Positions 1 to 8,608 of a stretch of DNA of 49,424 nt are shown piece by piece. Position 1 is the first letter of the stretch. Each line of letters opens with the position of its first letter. A program made the position numbers and the translations under genes. The notes under the pieces are model-generated. The model ran no database searches, was not told the origin of the DNA, and worked only from the letters and a program-made list of their open reading frames with translations. This stretch comes from a virus, in IMG/VR virus record IMGVR_UViG_3300031787_000189, positions 1 through 49,424 of that record, one strand, 5' to 3'.

Positions 1-1055
1 TTTTTTATATTAATGTGGGTTCTATTCCACCAAATGAGGTAGAAAACTTCATGCAGAAGACTATTACTCAAATGAAGAGAACTCCATTTATGGATCCAAA
101 TACTGGTGAATATAATTTAAAATATAATCTACAAAACTCATTAGAAGATTTCTTTATTCCTGTTAGAGGAAATGATCAAACAACTCGAATTGAACCAACT
201 AAAGGTTTAGATTATACAGCGATTGAAGATGTAGTTTACTTAAGAGATAAGCTATTTGCTGCTTTAAAGGTACCTAAAGCATTTATGGGTTATGAAAAAG
301 ACTTAACTGGTAAAGCAACATTAGCAGCTGAAGATATTCGTTTTGCTCGCACAATTGATCGCATTCAAAGAATTATACTCTCAGAACTAAATAAAATTGC
401 CTTAGTTCACTTATATACTCAAGGCTACAGAAATGAATCATTAACTAATTTTGAATTATCATTAACTACTCCTTCTATCATCTATGATCAAGAAAGAATA
501 GCATTAATGAAGGAAAAAGTTGATTTAGCTAAAAATATTATTGACGGTAAATTATTACCTACAGATTGGATCTATGACAATGTATTCCACTTAAGTCAAG
601 ATCAGTTTGATGAATATAGAGATTTAATTGCTGAAGACCAAAAACGTACTTTCAGATTCAAACAAATAGAAAATGAAGGTAATGACCCACTTGAGTCAGG
701 TAAGTCATATGGTACACCTCATGATTTAGCTGCTTTATATGGTTCTGGAAGGAATGGTATTGGTGTTCCTGATGGTTATGATAAAGATGAAACTTTAGGT
801 AGACCAAAAGAAAAAGCATCTATTGCTGGTACACAACAAAGTACTTTAGGTAAAGATAGATTAGGTAATATTGGCATGAAAAAAGGAGATGCAACAGGTG
901 AAGATGGATCTTTAAAGAATAATTTTAAAGGTGGATCACCTTTAGCTTTAGAGACTAAAGATAAAAATAAAACTTTATTAGAATCTTTAGATAAAAAATT
1001 ATCACTTAAAAAAGAAGAATCTTCATTATTAGATGAATCTCAAATACGAGAGTAA
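1..1055 (+). CDS. 20: Portal vertex protein, gp20-like (5' end outside window)
   Basis: The portal is the dodecameric ring at the unique capsid vertex through which DNA is packaged and ejected; in T4 it also nucleates the prohead. The frame is open to the window edge: codons from base 3 read FYINVGSIPP, which corresponds to the FYIDVGNLP segment of T4 gp20, so the GTG at 15 is internal and only the C-terminal part is present. Family features visible are the LEDFFIPVR stretch, the 'IEDVVYLRDKLFAALKVP' region and a low-complexity Gly/Lys-rich tail after about residue 220 of the visible part. The protease gp21 and capsid gp23 follow, as in T4. Family assignment is confident; the true start cannot be seen. 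Confidence 0.93.
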   Translation, partial: FYINVGSIPPNEVENFMQKTITQMKRTPFMDPNTGEYNLKYNLQNSLEDFFIPVRGNDQTTRIEPTKGLDYTAIEDVVYLRDKLFAALKVPKAFMGYEKDLTGKATLAAEDIRFARTIDRIQRIILSELNKIALVHLYTQGYRNESLTNFELSLTTPSIIYDQERIALMKEKVDLAKNIIDGKLLPTDWIYDNVFHLSQDQFDEYRDLIAEDQKRTFRFKQIENEGNDPLESGKSYGTPHDLAALYGSGRNGIGVPDGYDKDETLGRPKEKASIAGTQQSTLGKDRLGNIGMKKGDATGEDGSLKNNFKGGSPLALETKDKNKTLLESLDKKLSLKKEESSLLDESQIRE

Positions 1056-1067
1056 TATTCCCATATA

Positions 1068-1076
1068 TATTTATAA
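1068..1076 (+). promoter_or_regulatory. TATTTATAA motif before the first prohead-region gene
   Basis: Exact copy of the recurrent intergenic motif, starting 28 bases before the ATG at 1096, in the 40-base gap after the portal gene. Promoter function is inferred from its repeated placement. Confidence 0.45.
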
Positions 1077-1095
1077 TTAAAATATTTACCCTGGA

Positions 1096-1953
1096 ATGAC
1101 TATAAAACATTCAAAGTATAAAAATACTGGTATCCTTTTTGAATTATTAGTAAGACAAATTACCGCTGATACATTATCAGGCGCTGAATCACCAGCAACT
1201 AGTATTCTAAAAAAATATTTTGGTAAAACAGAATTAGGGAAAGAGTATAAATTATACGAGAGCTTTTTTAGACACACTAATACTAGTGAAGCTAAAGCTG
1301 ATATGGTTATCAGCACACTTATAGAAAGTTCTAAACAATTAAATCGTTCTGTTTTAAAAAGACAAAAGTACAATTTGATTAAAGAAATCAAAAATCACTA
1401 TGATTTAGAGGAATTCTTTAAAACTAAATTACCAAACTATAAAGCACAAGCTGCTTTATTTACACTTTTAGAAGTTTACAACAGTGAAAATCTGTCTAAC
1501 CCTAACCAGATTATAGAAAATAAAACAGTTCTATTAGAATATCTTGTTAAGTCTCCTATTAATAAGAAAGAAGTTAAAGAAAATATCTTAGAAGAATTTA
1601 GACATCAAGATAAAGACATTCGAGTACTAGCATACAGAGTATTATTAGAAAAATTCAATGATAAGTATGCTGATCTAAACCCACATCAGAAATCAGTATT
1701 AAAAGAATTCATCAATAGTGTTGATAATACACCTAAATTAAGAGAGTTCTATAATACTAAAATAAATGAAATCAAAAACACTTTATTAACTTTAAATAAA
1801 AAAGTTACTAATAAAGCTATCCAGATAAAAGTAAATGAGGTTGTGAATATTTTACCTAACTTAGGTAAAACAGATAAAGTTAACGATGATCATTTAATTA
1901 ATCTTCTTCAACACTATCAATTAGTTGAAGAGTTAGAATCAGTAAATGGATAA
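1096..1953 (+). CDS. Conserved prohead-region protein, function unknown
   Basis: A 285-residue soluble protein, Lys/Glu/Leu-rich and predicted mostly helical, with no membrane segment. The start at 1096 gives the N-terminus MTIKHSKYKNTGILFELLVR. I recall similar N-termini in proteins at this position in marine T4-like phages, but know of no assigned function. In T4 the space between genes 20 and 21 holds the prohead core genes 67 and 68; this and the next two genes fill the same place and may be core components, though no sequence similarity to gp67 or gp68 is visible. Its last 8 bases overlap the next gene, suggesting translational coupling. Confidence 0.72.
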   Translation: MTIKHSKYKNTGILFELLVRQITADTLSGAESPATSILKKYFGKTELGKEYKLYESFFRHTNTSEAKADMVISTLIESSKQLNRSVLKRQKYNLIKEIKNHYDLEEFFKTKLPNYKAQAALFTLLEVYNSENLSNPNQIIENKTVLLEYLVKSPINKKEVKENILEEFRHQDKDIRVLAYRVLLEKFNDKYADLNPHQKSVLKEFINSVDNTPKLREFYNTKINEIKNTLLTLNKKVTNKAIQIKVNEVVNILPNLGKTDKVNDDHLINLLQHYQLVEELESVNG

Positions 1954-2446
1954 GAAAGAAAAAATAAAAGAACTCATTCAGAACCGATTAAAAGAAATGA
2001 GCGCCACTGGTACTGGTGCTTCTTTTACTGCTGGGACTGGTGCTAACTATGCTACACCTTATGCTTTTAATCCAAATAAAAAAGCTAAAGGCGCTAAAAA
2101 TATTTACTACTACAAACTTGGTTTTAAACCTGTTGATCAAAAAGCTTTAAATAAAAAAGCTAAAGGTATTGAAGTAAAACATTTATGGGAAGAAGAAGAA
2201 CCTAAATTTGACATTGAAGGTTTTGTTAATAGTTTAGGTGTTGATGATGAAACAAAACAATATATAGCAGGGCGATTAGGAGATTTTGATCTAATAGCAG
2301 ATAAGCTAAAAGAACTTATTAAACTAATCCAGGAAGCTAAAAAAGAAACTATTAATAGCTATAGAGAATCACCAGAGAAAAAATCGGTATATGGTACTGA
2401 TTTAGCTATTTCGATACTTGATAGAGCAATAAAATTATTTACATAA
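1946..2446 (+). CDS. Small prohead-region protein with Gly/Thr/Ala-rich motif
   Basis: A 166-residue protein. After a charged N-terminal helix (residues 1-18) comes a Gly/Thr/Ala-rich stretch, SATGTGASFTAGTGANYATP (about 19-38), then a Lys-rich segment and a helical, acidic C-terminal half. It overlaps the gene before it by 8 bases and ends two bases before the next, so the three genes look co-translated. By position between portal and protease it is a candidate prohead core or assembly factor. That is inference from synteny; I cannot place it in a characterised family. Confidence 0.7.
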   Translation: MDKKEKIKELIQNRLKEMSATGTGASFTAGTGANYATPYAFNPNKKAKGAKNIYYYKLGFKPVDQKALNKKAKGIEVKHLWEEEEPKFDIEGFVNSLGVDDETKQYIAGRLGDFDLIADKLKELIKLIQEAKKETINSYRESPEKKSVYGTDLAISILDRAIKLFT

Positions 2447-2447
2447 C

Positions 2448-3680
2448 ATGAGAAATACATTACAAGAACAATATAACCTTATTAAAGAAGGTAAAGGTAA
2501 TAAACAGCAGTTCTTTAAATCTGCTCGCCAATTATTCCCTGACCTTATCACCCCAATTAATACTTACGATGATACAGTGCGTATTCTCAAAAACAGAAGT
2601 ATTATCGCTGAGGGCATTGGTGGTGTAGTAACTAAAGGTAAAACGCCTGATTGGCATGCTATCTTTAAAGAAAATATTACTGAAGCTGCTAAAGAAGCTA
2701 AAGCTGAAGAAAAAGAAACCACTAAAGAAGTAACTGACATGGCTACTCGTGGTTATGATTATAAAGATTATAAAAATATTGATAATATTTATGGTGAAGC
2801 TTTCTTAAAAGGATTCTATACTGAAATGGGTGATCCTAAAAATGAGGGTAAAACAGTTGAAGAATTAAGACAAATTGTAGCTAAAAACATGGCTAAAGAT
2901 TGTTTACATTATACTAAAGAAGGTCAATTTGGTCTTAAAGGTGTAGGTTACACAACTGAAGCACCAGGTTTAGGCACTCCAAAAGAACCAAAAGGTAAAC
3001 ATAAATCATCAGGTTATGGTGATTTAAAAGAATCAGTATTACGCTCTCAAATTTACTTATTAGTAAAAGAAGTATTAAGTGAAGCTAAAGCTAAATTTAA
3101 TGTTGGTGATATAGTTACCTACAAAGGAGAAGAATATAAAATAACACGCTTTATTGATGATAGAATTTATATAAAATCTATTATACATGGCGGTCGAGGA
3201 GAATCATGGGTAACAGCTTCAGATTTACAAAAAGCAGCATTAACTGAAGAAAAGAGTAAAAGCGATTTAAAAGTTATTTTAAATAATTTAAAAAAAGCTT
3301 TAGCTATTGCTGAAAAAGAAATAAAAATAGTAGATAAAAATGGTAAAGCTTTTAAAGAATTTGAAAAAACAATTGCTGGTAAAAAAAGAGAAATTGAAGC
3401 TGTAGAAAGAGAAATTAAAGCTTTAGAAAAAAAATCATTAACTGAAGATAATGGGTATGAAATGGGAGAAGGAGATATTGTAAAATATAAAAAAGAGTAT
3501 GCTAAAAGTGATACTCATTTTATGATAACAAAAGATCTAGGTGATACAGTTGTAATGAGAAAAGTAGATGCTCAAGGAGAACCAGTAGGTCCATTTATTC
3601 CACAAGTTGGTAAAGTACAACTTGAACCTGTTGATATTGAATTTAAACAAGGATTAGAAACAGGCGATTTAGACTCATAA
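2448..3680 (+). CDS. Charged prohead-region protein, candidate core component
   Basis: A 410-residue protein that is very rich in Lys and Glu. Residues 1-60 look globular; an Ala/Glu/Lys helix follows, then a segment beginning FNVGDIVTYKGEEYKITRF that resembles a small SH3/KOW-like beta barrel, a strong Lys/Glu coiled coil (about residues 270-330), and a second similar unit beginning EMGEGDIVKYKKEY. The two 'GDIV-x-YK' units may be degenerate copies. High charge and coiled coil are typical of proteins packed in the prohead core and removed by the protease. The gene ends two bases before gp21. No experimentally known homologue was recognised. Confidence 0.68.
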   Translation: MRNTLQEQYNLIKEGKGNKQQFFKSARQLFPDLITPINTYDDTVRILKNRSIIAEGIGGVVTKGKTPDWHAIFKENITEAAKEAKAEEKETTKEVTDMATRGYDYKDYKNIDNIYGEAFLKGFYTEMGDPKNEGKTVEELRQIVAKNMAKDCLHYTKEGQFGLKGVGYTTEAPGLGTPKEPKGKHKSSGYGDLKESVLRSQIYLLVKEVLSEAKAKFNVGDIVTYKGEEYKITRFIDDRIYIKSIIHGGRGESWVTASDLQKAALTEEKSKSDLKVILNNLKKALAIAEKEIKIVDKNGKAFKEFEKTIAGKKREIEAVEREIKALEKKSLTEDNGYEMGEGDIVKYKKEYAKSDTHFMITKDLGDTVVMRKVDAQGEPVGPFIPQVGKVQLEPVDIEFKQGLETGDLDS

Positions 3681-3682
3681 CT

Positions 3683-4288
3683 ATGAAACAGATACTTATT
3701 GAAACCCAAACCTTTACAGCTAAACCTGTTAAACTAATTGAAGGAAAATCTTCAACTGGTAACCCTTTAGTTGAAGGAATATTAGCCACAGCCGAAGTAA
3801 AAAATGGTAATGGTCGTTATTACTCAAGAGATTTATGGGATAGAGAAATTGATAAGTACATGGATAATGTTAAACATAATAGAGCATTAGGTGAATTAGA
3901 CCACCCTGATTCTTCTATTATTAACCTAAAAAACGTCTCTCATAACATCAAAAAAATATGGTGGAATGGAGATCATGTAATGGGTGCTATAGAAATTCTA
4001 CCAACACCTTCAGGTAATATATTAGCTGCTTTATTTCAAAATGGTATACCTGTAGGTGTATCATCTCGTGGTATGGGCTCATTAAAACAAATGGGTGAGC
4101 TAATGGAAGTACAAGACGACTTTGAATTATTATGTTGGGATTTTGTATCAACCCCCTCCAATCCAGGCTCATATATGAAGGAAGTAGCATTAAATGAGGG
4201 TAAAACTGTTAATAATAACCAATACTATAAAGTAAATTCTATTATCACAGACATACTTTGTGCTAATGGAACTTGCCCAATATATTAA
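3683..4288 (+). CDS. 21: Prohead maturation protease, gp21-like
   Basis: Serine protease of the T4 gp21 type, which digests the scaffold and trims gp23 inside the prohead. The 201-residue length is close to T4's 212. Catalytic residues can be assigned by alignment to T4: His74 in GELDHPDSS, the Ser127/Ser128 pair in GVSSRGMGSL, and Asp153 in CWDFVSTPSNPG (T4 has a VDAVWGPSAP segment there). The N-terminus MKQILIETQTF also parallels T4's LLIETWG. The C-terminal 30 residues (NNNQYYKV to CANGTCPIY) are not part of the conserved domain and contain a Cys pair. A strong hairpin terminator follows. Confidence 0.93.
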   Translation: MKQILIETQTFTAKPVKLIEGKSSTGNPLVEGILATAEVKNGNGRYYSRDLWDREIDKYMDNVKHNRALGELDHPDSSIINLKNVSHNIKKIWWNGDHVMGAIEILPTPSGNILAALFQNGIPVGVSSRGMGSLKQMGELMEVQDDFELLCWDFVSTPSNPGSYMKEVALNEGKTVNNNQYYKVNSIITDILCANGTCPIY

Positions 4289-4293
4289 CCCCT

Positions 4294-4312
4294 CTTAAAA
4301 TAGAATTTTAAG
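4294..4312 (+). other. Hairpin just after gp21
   Basis: Perfect 8-bp AT-rich inverted repeat CTTAAAAT / ATTTTAAG around a 3-base loop, ending 5 bases before the gp21 terminator hairpin. It may be part of the same 3' end structure or an RNA-processing site. Confidence 0.4.
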
Positions 4313-4316
4313 ACTG

Positions 4317-4346
4317 ATGCCTCACAAAAGTGAGGCATTTCTTTTT
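4317..4346 (+). terminator. Intrinsic terminator after gp21
   Basis: Perfect 9-bp stem ATGCCTCAC / GTGAGGCAT with an AAAA loop (4317-4338), followed by the T-rich run TTCTTTTT. It separates the portal-protease group from the scaffold-capsid group. Confidence 0.85.
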
Positions 4347-4392
4347 CAATAAAGTGTGTTTTTAGTAGATCCATATATATGTATATGCAAAT

Positions 4393-4459
4393 ATGCTACC
4401 CTTTCCCCTTATGTAGCATTAATTAGTTAATAAATCTATTACGTTTCCTATTAAACGTA
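4393..4459 (+). promoter_or_regulatory. Structured leader upstream of the scaffold gene
   Basis: Two further perfect 7-bp inverted repeats lie between the gp21 terminator and the scaffold start: ATGCTAC (4393-4399) with GTAGCAT (4413-4419), and TACGTTT (4440-4446) with AAACGTA (4453-4459). Neither is followed by a T-run, so they look like leader structures rather than terminators. The second ends 27 bases before the ATG at 4487. The recurrent TATTTATAA motif is absent here. A TA-rich stretch at 4373-4386 could hold a promoter, but I cannot define one. Confidence 0.45.
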
Positions 4460-4486
4460 TTTCCAAAACAAAATTATTTGAGGACA

Positions 4487-5620
4487 ATGAACAGAGAAAT
4501 GCTAAAAGAATGCATTGCTGATGCTAAAACCATCCGAGAAACAGCAATTGCAAGCGCAAAATTAGCTCTCGAAGAAGCTTTCACTCCCCAACTCACAGCT
4601 ATGTTTGCTGAAAGATTAAACGAGCTTGAGTTAGAAGAAGAAGTAACTGAAGAGAGTGTGAATGAAATGTACAGCACAGAAGAAGGATTAGAAGAAGATT
4701 TTAATCTTGAAGAAATTCTTGCTGAGTTAGAAATGACTGATGAAGGTGCTGAAATGGAAGAAGAAGGCATGTATAAAGAAGGATTAGATGAAGATCTAAT
4801 GCTTGAAGAAATGTCTGACGAAGAAATTGAAACACTTGTTATGCAAGTCATTGATGACATGATCGCATCTGGTAAGCTTATGCCTGGTGAAGGCGAAGAA
4901 GAAGGTGAAGAAGGTGAAGAAGAAGAAATGGAAGACATGGAAGACATGGAAGGTGAAGAAATTGATGAAGACATCAATCTTGAAGAACTTCTTTCTGAAA
5001 TGGATTCTGAACCAGCAGTAAATGAAGACGCAATGGCTGTTGGAGATGCTACAACTCCTGAAGCTCTTGTAGCAATGGGTTTAGCTGGTGCTTTAGTAGG
5101 AGGTACAGCTTGGAGTTCTTTAGATAAAGAACAAAAACAAAAGTTAACAGCTAATGTTAAAGCTAATTTTAATGCCGCTGGTGAAACTGTTAAAGCTTTC
5201 TTTAGAAATCTAAGCAAAGGCAAAATTTCAACTAAAGAAACAGAAGAACCAATGGAAAAAGCTACAACTACTGAAATGGAAGAAACTATCGCTGAACTCC
5301 GCAAAGAACTCAACGAAGTTAATCTATTAAACGCTAAGCTTCTTTACACCAACAAAATCTTCAAAGCTAAGAATCTTACCGAATCAGAAAAAATCAAGGT
5401 TTTAAACACGTTTGACAAAGCAGAAACTGTTAAAGAAGTGAAACTTGTATTTGAAACTTTAACTGAATCTTTTAAAGCTACTACAGCTAAAAAGAACACA
5501 ATTAAGGAATCATTAGGATCAGCTTCTAAAACAATTTCAACTGCTACCCCTAAACAACCAATTATTGAGAGCAATGAAGCATTTGCGCGTATGCAAAGAC
5601 TTGCAGGTCTCAAAAAGTAA
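4487..5620 (+). CDS. 22: Prohead scaffold (core) protein, gp22-like
   Basis: Major internal scaffold on which the capsid shell assembles; destroyed by gp21 during maturation. ATG 4487 is chosen because GAGGA lies just upstream, one of few Shine-Dalgarno-like signals here; the in-frame TTG at 4478 would overlap it. The 377-residue product has an amphipathic N-terminal helix, a very acidic Glu-rich region (about 46-180), a Gly/Ala hydrophobic segment (about 192-209), then a coiled coil and a C-terminal part containing LLNAKLLYTNKIFKAKNL, which I recall from gp22-type proteins of marine T4-likes. Several L-x-E tripeptides would suit the gp21 protease. Position between gp21 and gp23 agrees. Confidence 0.87.
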   Translation: MNREMLKECIADAKTIRETAIASAKLALEEAFTPQLTAMFAERLNELELEEEVTEESVNEMYSTEEGLEEDFNLEEILAELEMTDEGAEMEEEGMYKEGLDEDLMLEEMSDEEIETLVMQVIDDMIASGKLMPGEGEEEGEEGEEEEMEDMEDMEGEEIDEDINLEELLSEMDSEPAVNEDAMAVGDATTPEALVAMGLAGALVGGTAWSSLDKEQKQKLTANVKANFNAAGETVKAFFRNLSKGKISTKETEEPMEKATTTEMEETIAELRKELNEVNLLNAKLLYTNKIFKAKNLTESEKIKVLNTFDKAETVKEVKLVFETLTESFKATTAKKNTIKESLGSASKTISTATPKQPIIESNEAFARMQRLAGLKK

Positions 5621-5657
5621 AAATTAACATTAACAAAAACAAATTTTTTTAAAAATT

Positions 5658-7313
5658 ATGGAAACAATTCAACAATTAGTTGAGTCTGCCAACCCATGGA
5701 GATCACTTCAGAGTGATGCAGCTAAATTAGCTCGCAAATGGGAAAAAACCGGCCTCTTAGAAGGTCTTGGTGAAGACATCAACAAAAACAACATGGCTTT
5801 GATGTTGGAAAACCAAGCAAAGCAATTAGTAGTAGAAACTTCACAAACTGGTACTCAGTCTTCTTTTAGCTCTGGTACAAATGGTGAAAACTGGGCTGGT
5901 ATCGCATTACCATTAGTACGTAAGGTATTTGGTCAAATCGCAGCGAAAGAATTTGTTAGCGTTCAACCAATGAACTTACCTTCTGGTCTTGTATTCTTCC
6001 TTGACTTCCAATATGGCACTGCTAAGAACCCATTCACTTTAGGTGGTTCTATGTATGGTAACCGTAACGCGAGTGATCCAAACACTCCATTCTCAACCAC
6101 AGCTGCTGCTGGTGGTTTATATGGTGCTGGTCGTTTCACATACTCTACTAACCAGTTCTCAGCTTCATTAACTTCAGGTTCTGCTGCAGCTACTACAGCT
6201 GTATTCTCTCAAGCTAATTGGTCTGATGTGAACTATGATTCAGATTTCTCAGCTTCAGCCGCAGCTAATACTTTATGGAAAGTAAGTGTTACAGCTAGTT
6301 TATTATCTAACGCTGACTTAGATGGAGCTCGTGGTTTCTTAGTTAGTGCTTCTGCTAATCAAAAAGATGTTTATAACTACGCTCAATTTACTGCTGTTAG
6401 TGGAACAACTATCACATTCATTGTTAGTGGTTCAGCACTTCCAACTGGTCCAGTAGTTGCTTTGTATAACAAGAAGACTGCTGATAATGCTCGTGGTGAT
6501 TTCGAAGATGGTGCTACTTATGCTATCCCAAACGCTGCTAGTGCATCTGCGATTTCTATCCCAGAAATTAACATCAGCATGCAATCTCAAGCTATCACAG
6601 CTAAGACTAAAAAGTTAAAGGCTGTATGGACTCCTGAATTTGCTCAAGACTTGAATGCGTACCAAAACTTGGATGCTGAAGCTGAATTGACTAATATCAT
6701 GAGTGAGTACATCTCATTGGAAATCGACCTTGAAATCCTTGATATGTTAATTGAAAATGTTCCTTCAATTAACACTGAGTATTGGAGTGCTGTTAATAAC
6801 CAGTCTATCACTGCTCCAAACTTAACCTTCACAAACTTAGGTTTCTACAACTCTCAAGGCCAATGGTTCCAAACTCTTGGTACTAAAATCCAAAAAATCA
6901 GCAACCGTATTCACCAATTAACCCTTCGTGGTGGTGCTAACTTCATGGTAGTTTCTCCAACTGTAGCTACAATTATCGAATCTATTCCTGGATTCGCTTC
7001 TAATAGCAATGGTGATGCTGCTGACATGGAATATGCATTTGGTGTACAGAAAGCTGGTCAATTCAACAGCCGTTACACTGTTTATAAGAATCCTTACATG
7101 ACTGAAAACACTATCTTAGTTGGTTTCCGTGGTAAGCAATTCTTGGAAGCAGGTGCTGTGTTTGCTCCTTACATTCCATTGATCATGACACCTCTTATCT
7201 ACGATCCAACTACCTTCACTCCACGTAAAGGTCTATTGACTCGTTACGCTAAGAAGATGTTACGCCCTGAATTCTATGGTAAAGTTTATATTAATGGTTT
7301 GAACACCCTCTAA
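5658..7313 (+). CDS. 23: Major capsid protein, gp23-like
   Basis: Forms the hexamers of the T4-type shell (HK97 fold). At 551 residues it is slightly longer than T4 gp23 (521). Family marks are WAGIALPLVRKVFGQIAAKE (about 79-98), the E-loop and A-domain region, and the C-terminus ending 'RKGLLTRYAKKMLRPEFYG', close to T4's TRYAKKMVRPEFYG. An Ala/Ser/Thr-rich segment at about 135-300 looks like the insertion domain. The N-terminal ~60 residues resemble the propeptide removed by gp21; Glu60 in LVVE-TSQ is a plausible cleavage site. Codons use more C-ending forms (AAC, TTC, ATC) than neighbouring genes, as expected for very high expression. A terminator follows. Confidence 0.96.
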   Translation: METIQQLVESANPWRSLQSDAAKLARKWEKTGLLEGLGEDINKNNMALMLENQAKQLVVETSQTGTQSSFSSGTNGENWAGIALPLVRKVFGQIAAKEFVSVQPMNLPSGLVFFLDFQYGTAKNPFTLGGSMYGNRNASDPNTPFSTTAAAGGLYGAGRFTYSTNQFSASLTSGSAAATTAVFSQANWSDVNYDSDFSASAAANTLWKVSVTASLLSNADLDGARGFLVSASANQKDVYNYAQFTAVSGTTITFIVSGSALPTGPVVALYNKKTADNARGDFEDGATYAIPNAASASAISIPEINISMQSQAITAKTKKLKAVWTPEFAQDLNAYQNLDAEAELTNIMSEYISLEIDLEILDMLIENVPSINTEYWSAVNNQSITAPNLTFTNLGFYNSQGQWFQTLGTKIQKISNRIHQLTLRGGANFMVVSPTVATIIESIPGFASNSNGDAADMEYAFGVQKAGQFNSRYTVYKNPYMTENTILVGFRGKQFLEAGAVFAPYIPLIMTPLIYDPTTFTPRKGLLTRYAKKMLRPEFYGKVYINGLNTL

Positions 7314-7336
7314 AATAAACTAAATAACTAACAATT

Positions 7337-7362
7337 AAGCCTTGCGAAAGCAGGGCTTTTTT
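7337..7362 (+). terminator. Intrinsic terminator after the capsid gene
   Basis: Stem AAGCCTTGC / GCAGGGCTT (one T-G wobble) closed by a GAAA tetraloop, followed by a T-run to 7362. Strong rho-independent terminator 24 bases after the gp23 stop. Confidence 0.88.
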
Positions 7363-7374
7363 GTTCTACTTTAA

Positions 7375-7384
7375 TATTTATCAA
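7375..7384 (+). promoter_or_regulatory. TATTTATCAA motif before phoH
   Basis: One-base-expanded variant of the recurrent motif, starting 21 bases before the ATG at 7396 and directly after the gp23 terminator, where a new promoter is needed. Confidence 0.55.
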
Positions 7385-7395
7385 TAAATAAAAAT

Positions 7396-8091
7396 ATGAC
7401 TGACTTTAACCGAAGTGAAGAGGCTAAACAGATTTTTAAAGAAAAACGTAAGCCTAAAAATCCAATTACATTTAAACTCACATTAAATGAAGAGCAAAAG
7501 TTAGCAAAGCAAGTCATTTTAGATAGCCCTGTAACACTATTAAGAGGTATGGCGGGTAGTGGTAAAACACTAGTAGCATGTCAAGTTGCTTTAGATTTAG
7601 TATTTAAAAAAGACGCTGAAAGAATCATTATTACTAGACCTACAGTTGCTAAAGAAGAAATAGGTTTTTTACCTGGTGATTTAAAAGAAAAAATGGATCC
7701 ATGGTTGGCTCCTATTTATGCTAATCTTTACATGCTGTATGATAAAGTAAAGATAGATAAAATGATTCAAGATAATCAAATTGAAATTGTACCATTTGCC
7801 TTTATGCGAGGTAGAACATTCCCTGATGCTGTAGTAATTGTAGATGAATGTCAAAACATTACTCATGGTCAAACAGAAATGATTTTAGGTCGTTTAGGTA
7901 AAGGTGGTAAAATGATTTTTTGTGGAGACATTACTCAAACTGACTTAAAAAATAGAAAAGATAGTGGTATTGGATTCTTTACTCGTATGGAAGAAAACAT
8001 TAAAGGTGTAAAAATCTTTACTTTAAAAACAAATCATCGACATGAGATTGTAGAACCTATCCTTAAACTATACTCAGACTATAGGGATTAA
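7396..8091 (+). CDS. phoH: PhoH-family ATPase
   Basis: A 231-residue P-loop NTPase of the PhoH family. Walker A is GMAGSGKT (51-58), Walker B VVIVDEC (146-152, Asp150-Glu151). The family segments 'TRPTVAKEEIGFLPGDLKEK' and TNHRH (about 212-216) are also present. PhoH-like genes are common in marine T4-like phages; the cellular family is tied to the phosphate regulon in some bacteria and to RNA metabolism (fusion with PIN/KH domains), but the phage role is not settled. It has its own terminator-bounded start and promoter motif and is followed by the next motif at 8092, so it may be a single-gene unit between capsid and fibre genes. Confidence 0.93.
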   Translation: MTDFNRSEEAKQIFKEKRKPKNPITFKLTLNEEQKLAKQVILDSPVTLLRGMAGSGKTLVACQVALDLVFKKDAERIIITRPTVAKEEIGFLPGDLKEKMDPWLAPIYANLYMLYDKVKIDKMIQDNQIEIVPFAFMRGRTFPDAVVIVDECQNITHGQTEMILGRLGKGGKMIFCGDITQTDLKNRKDSGIGFFTRMEENIKGVKIFTLKTNHRHEIVEPILKLYSDYRD

Positions 8092-8100
8092 TATTTATAA
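8092..8100 (+). promoter_or_regulatory. TATTTATAA motif, 22 bases before ATG 8114
   Basis: Exact copy of the recurrent motif at the most frequent spacing (22 bases from first T to the start codon). No Shine-Dalgarno sequence lies between. Confidence 0.6.
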
Positions 8101-8113
8101 TCAAAATCTATTC

Positions 8114-8599
8114 ATGGCTGATTTAAAAATAACTTTACAAGAATCCATCACCCTGCCTAACAGAAATGTAGAAACCCTACATAATACTGCTATCATATCA
8201 GGTGTTAATCAAATCTTAAGAAGAACAGATACTATAGCTACAGATTTTAGTGGCTCTGGTATTGAAATTTTAAAATTTGTTGATAGTGAAGAACAACAAA
8301 CTGCTGGATCTTTTGTTAAAACTGATGTAAAGTATTTAAGGATTACTAACCTAGATACTACAAACTCAGCTTTAATTTATTTAGTAGACACTAATGAGGA
8401 ATTTGTTATTTTTAAATTAGAGGCTAAAAAATCACTCATGTTTGGAAATGTAGATTTTAATGCTTCCCAAAATGGTGATTATGTAGTAGAAGGAGTATGG
8501 GACCCTGATTATTACTCAGACTTTGTTTACTATGATACAATAAAAGCTAAAGCAGAAAATTCACCTGTATTACTTGAATACTTTGTAGCTTCTGCTTAA
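8114..8599 (+). CDS. Hypothetical protein, possible virion component
   Basis: A 161-residue acidic protein, predicted mostly beta strand (segments such as VKYLRITNLDTTNSALIYLV and 'EEFVIFKLEAKKSLMFG'). It begins MADLKITLQESITLPNRNVE. Small beta-rich proteins with a similar 'LQESITL' type start occur near structural genes of marine myoviruses, as far as I recall, without known function. It has its own promoter-like motif before and after it, between phoH and the first fibre gene. A virion decoration or fibre-connector role is possible but not shown. Confidence 0.65.
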   Translation: MADLKITLQESITLPNRNVETLHNTAIISGVNQILRRTDTIATDFSGSGIEILKFVDSEEQQTAGSFVKTDVKYLRITNLDTTNSALIYLVDTNEEFVIFKLEAKKSLMFGNVDFNASQNGDYVVEGVWDPDYYSDFVYYDTIKAKAENSPVLLEYFVASA

Positions 8600-8608
8600 T
8601 TAATAACA

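Noticed and set aside
4474-5313. Long minus-strand ORF of 279 Ser-rich codons
   Set aside because: It is the mirror of the Glu-rich (GAA/GAG) codons of the scaffold gene, has low-complexity composition, no start signal, and lies opposite a well-supported gene.
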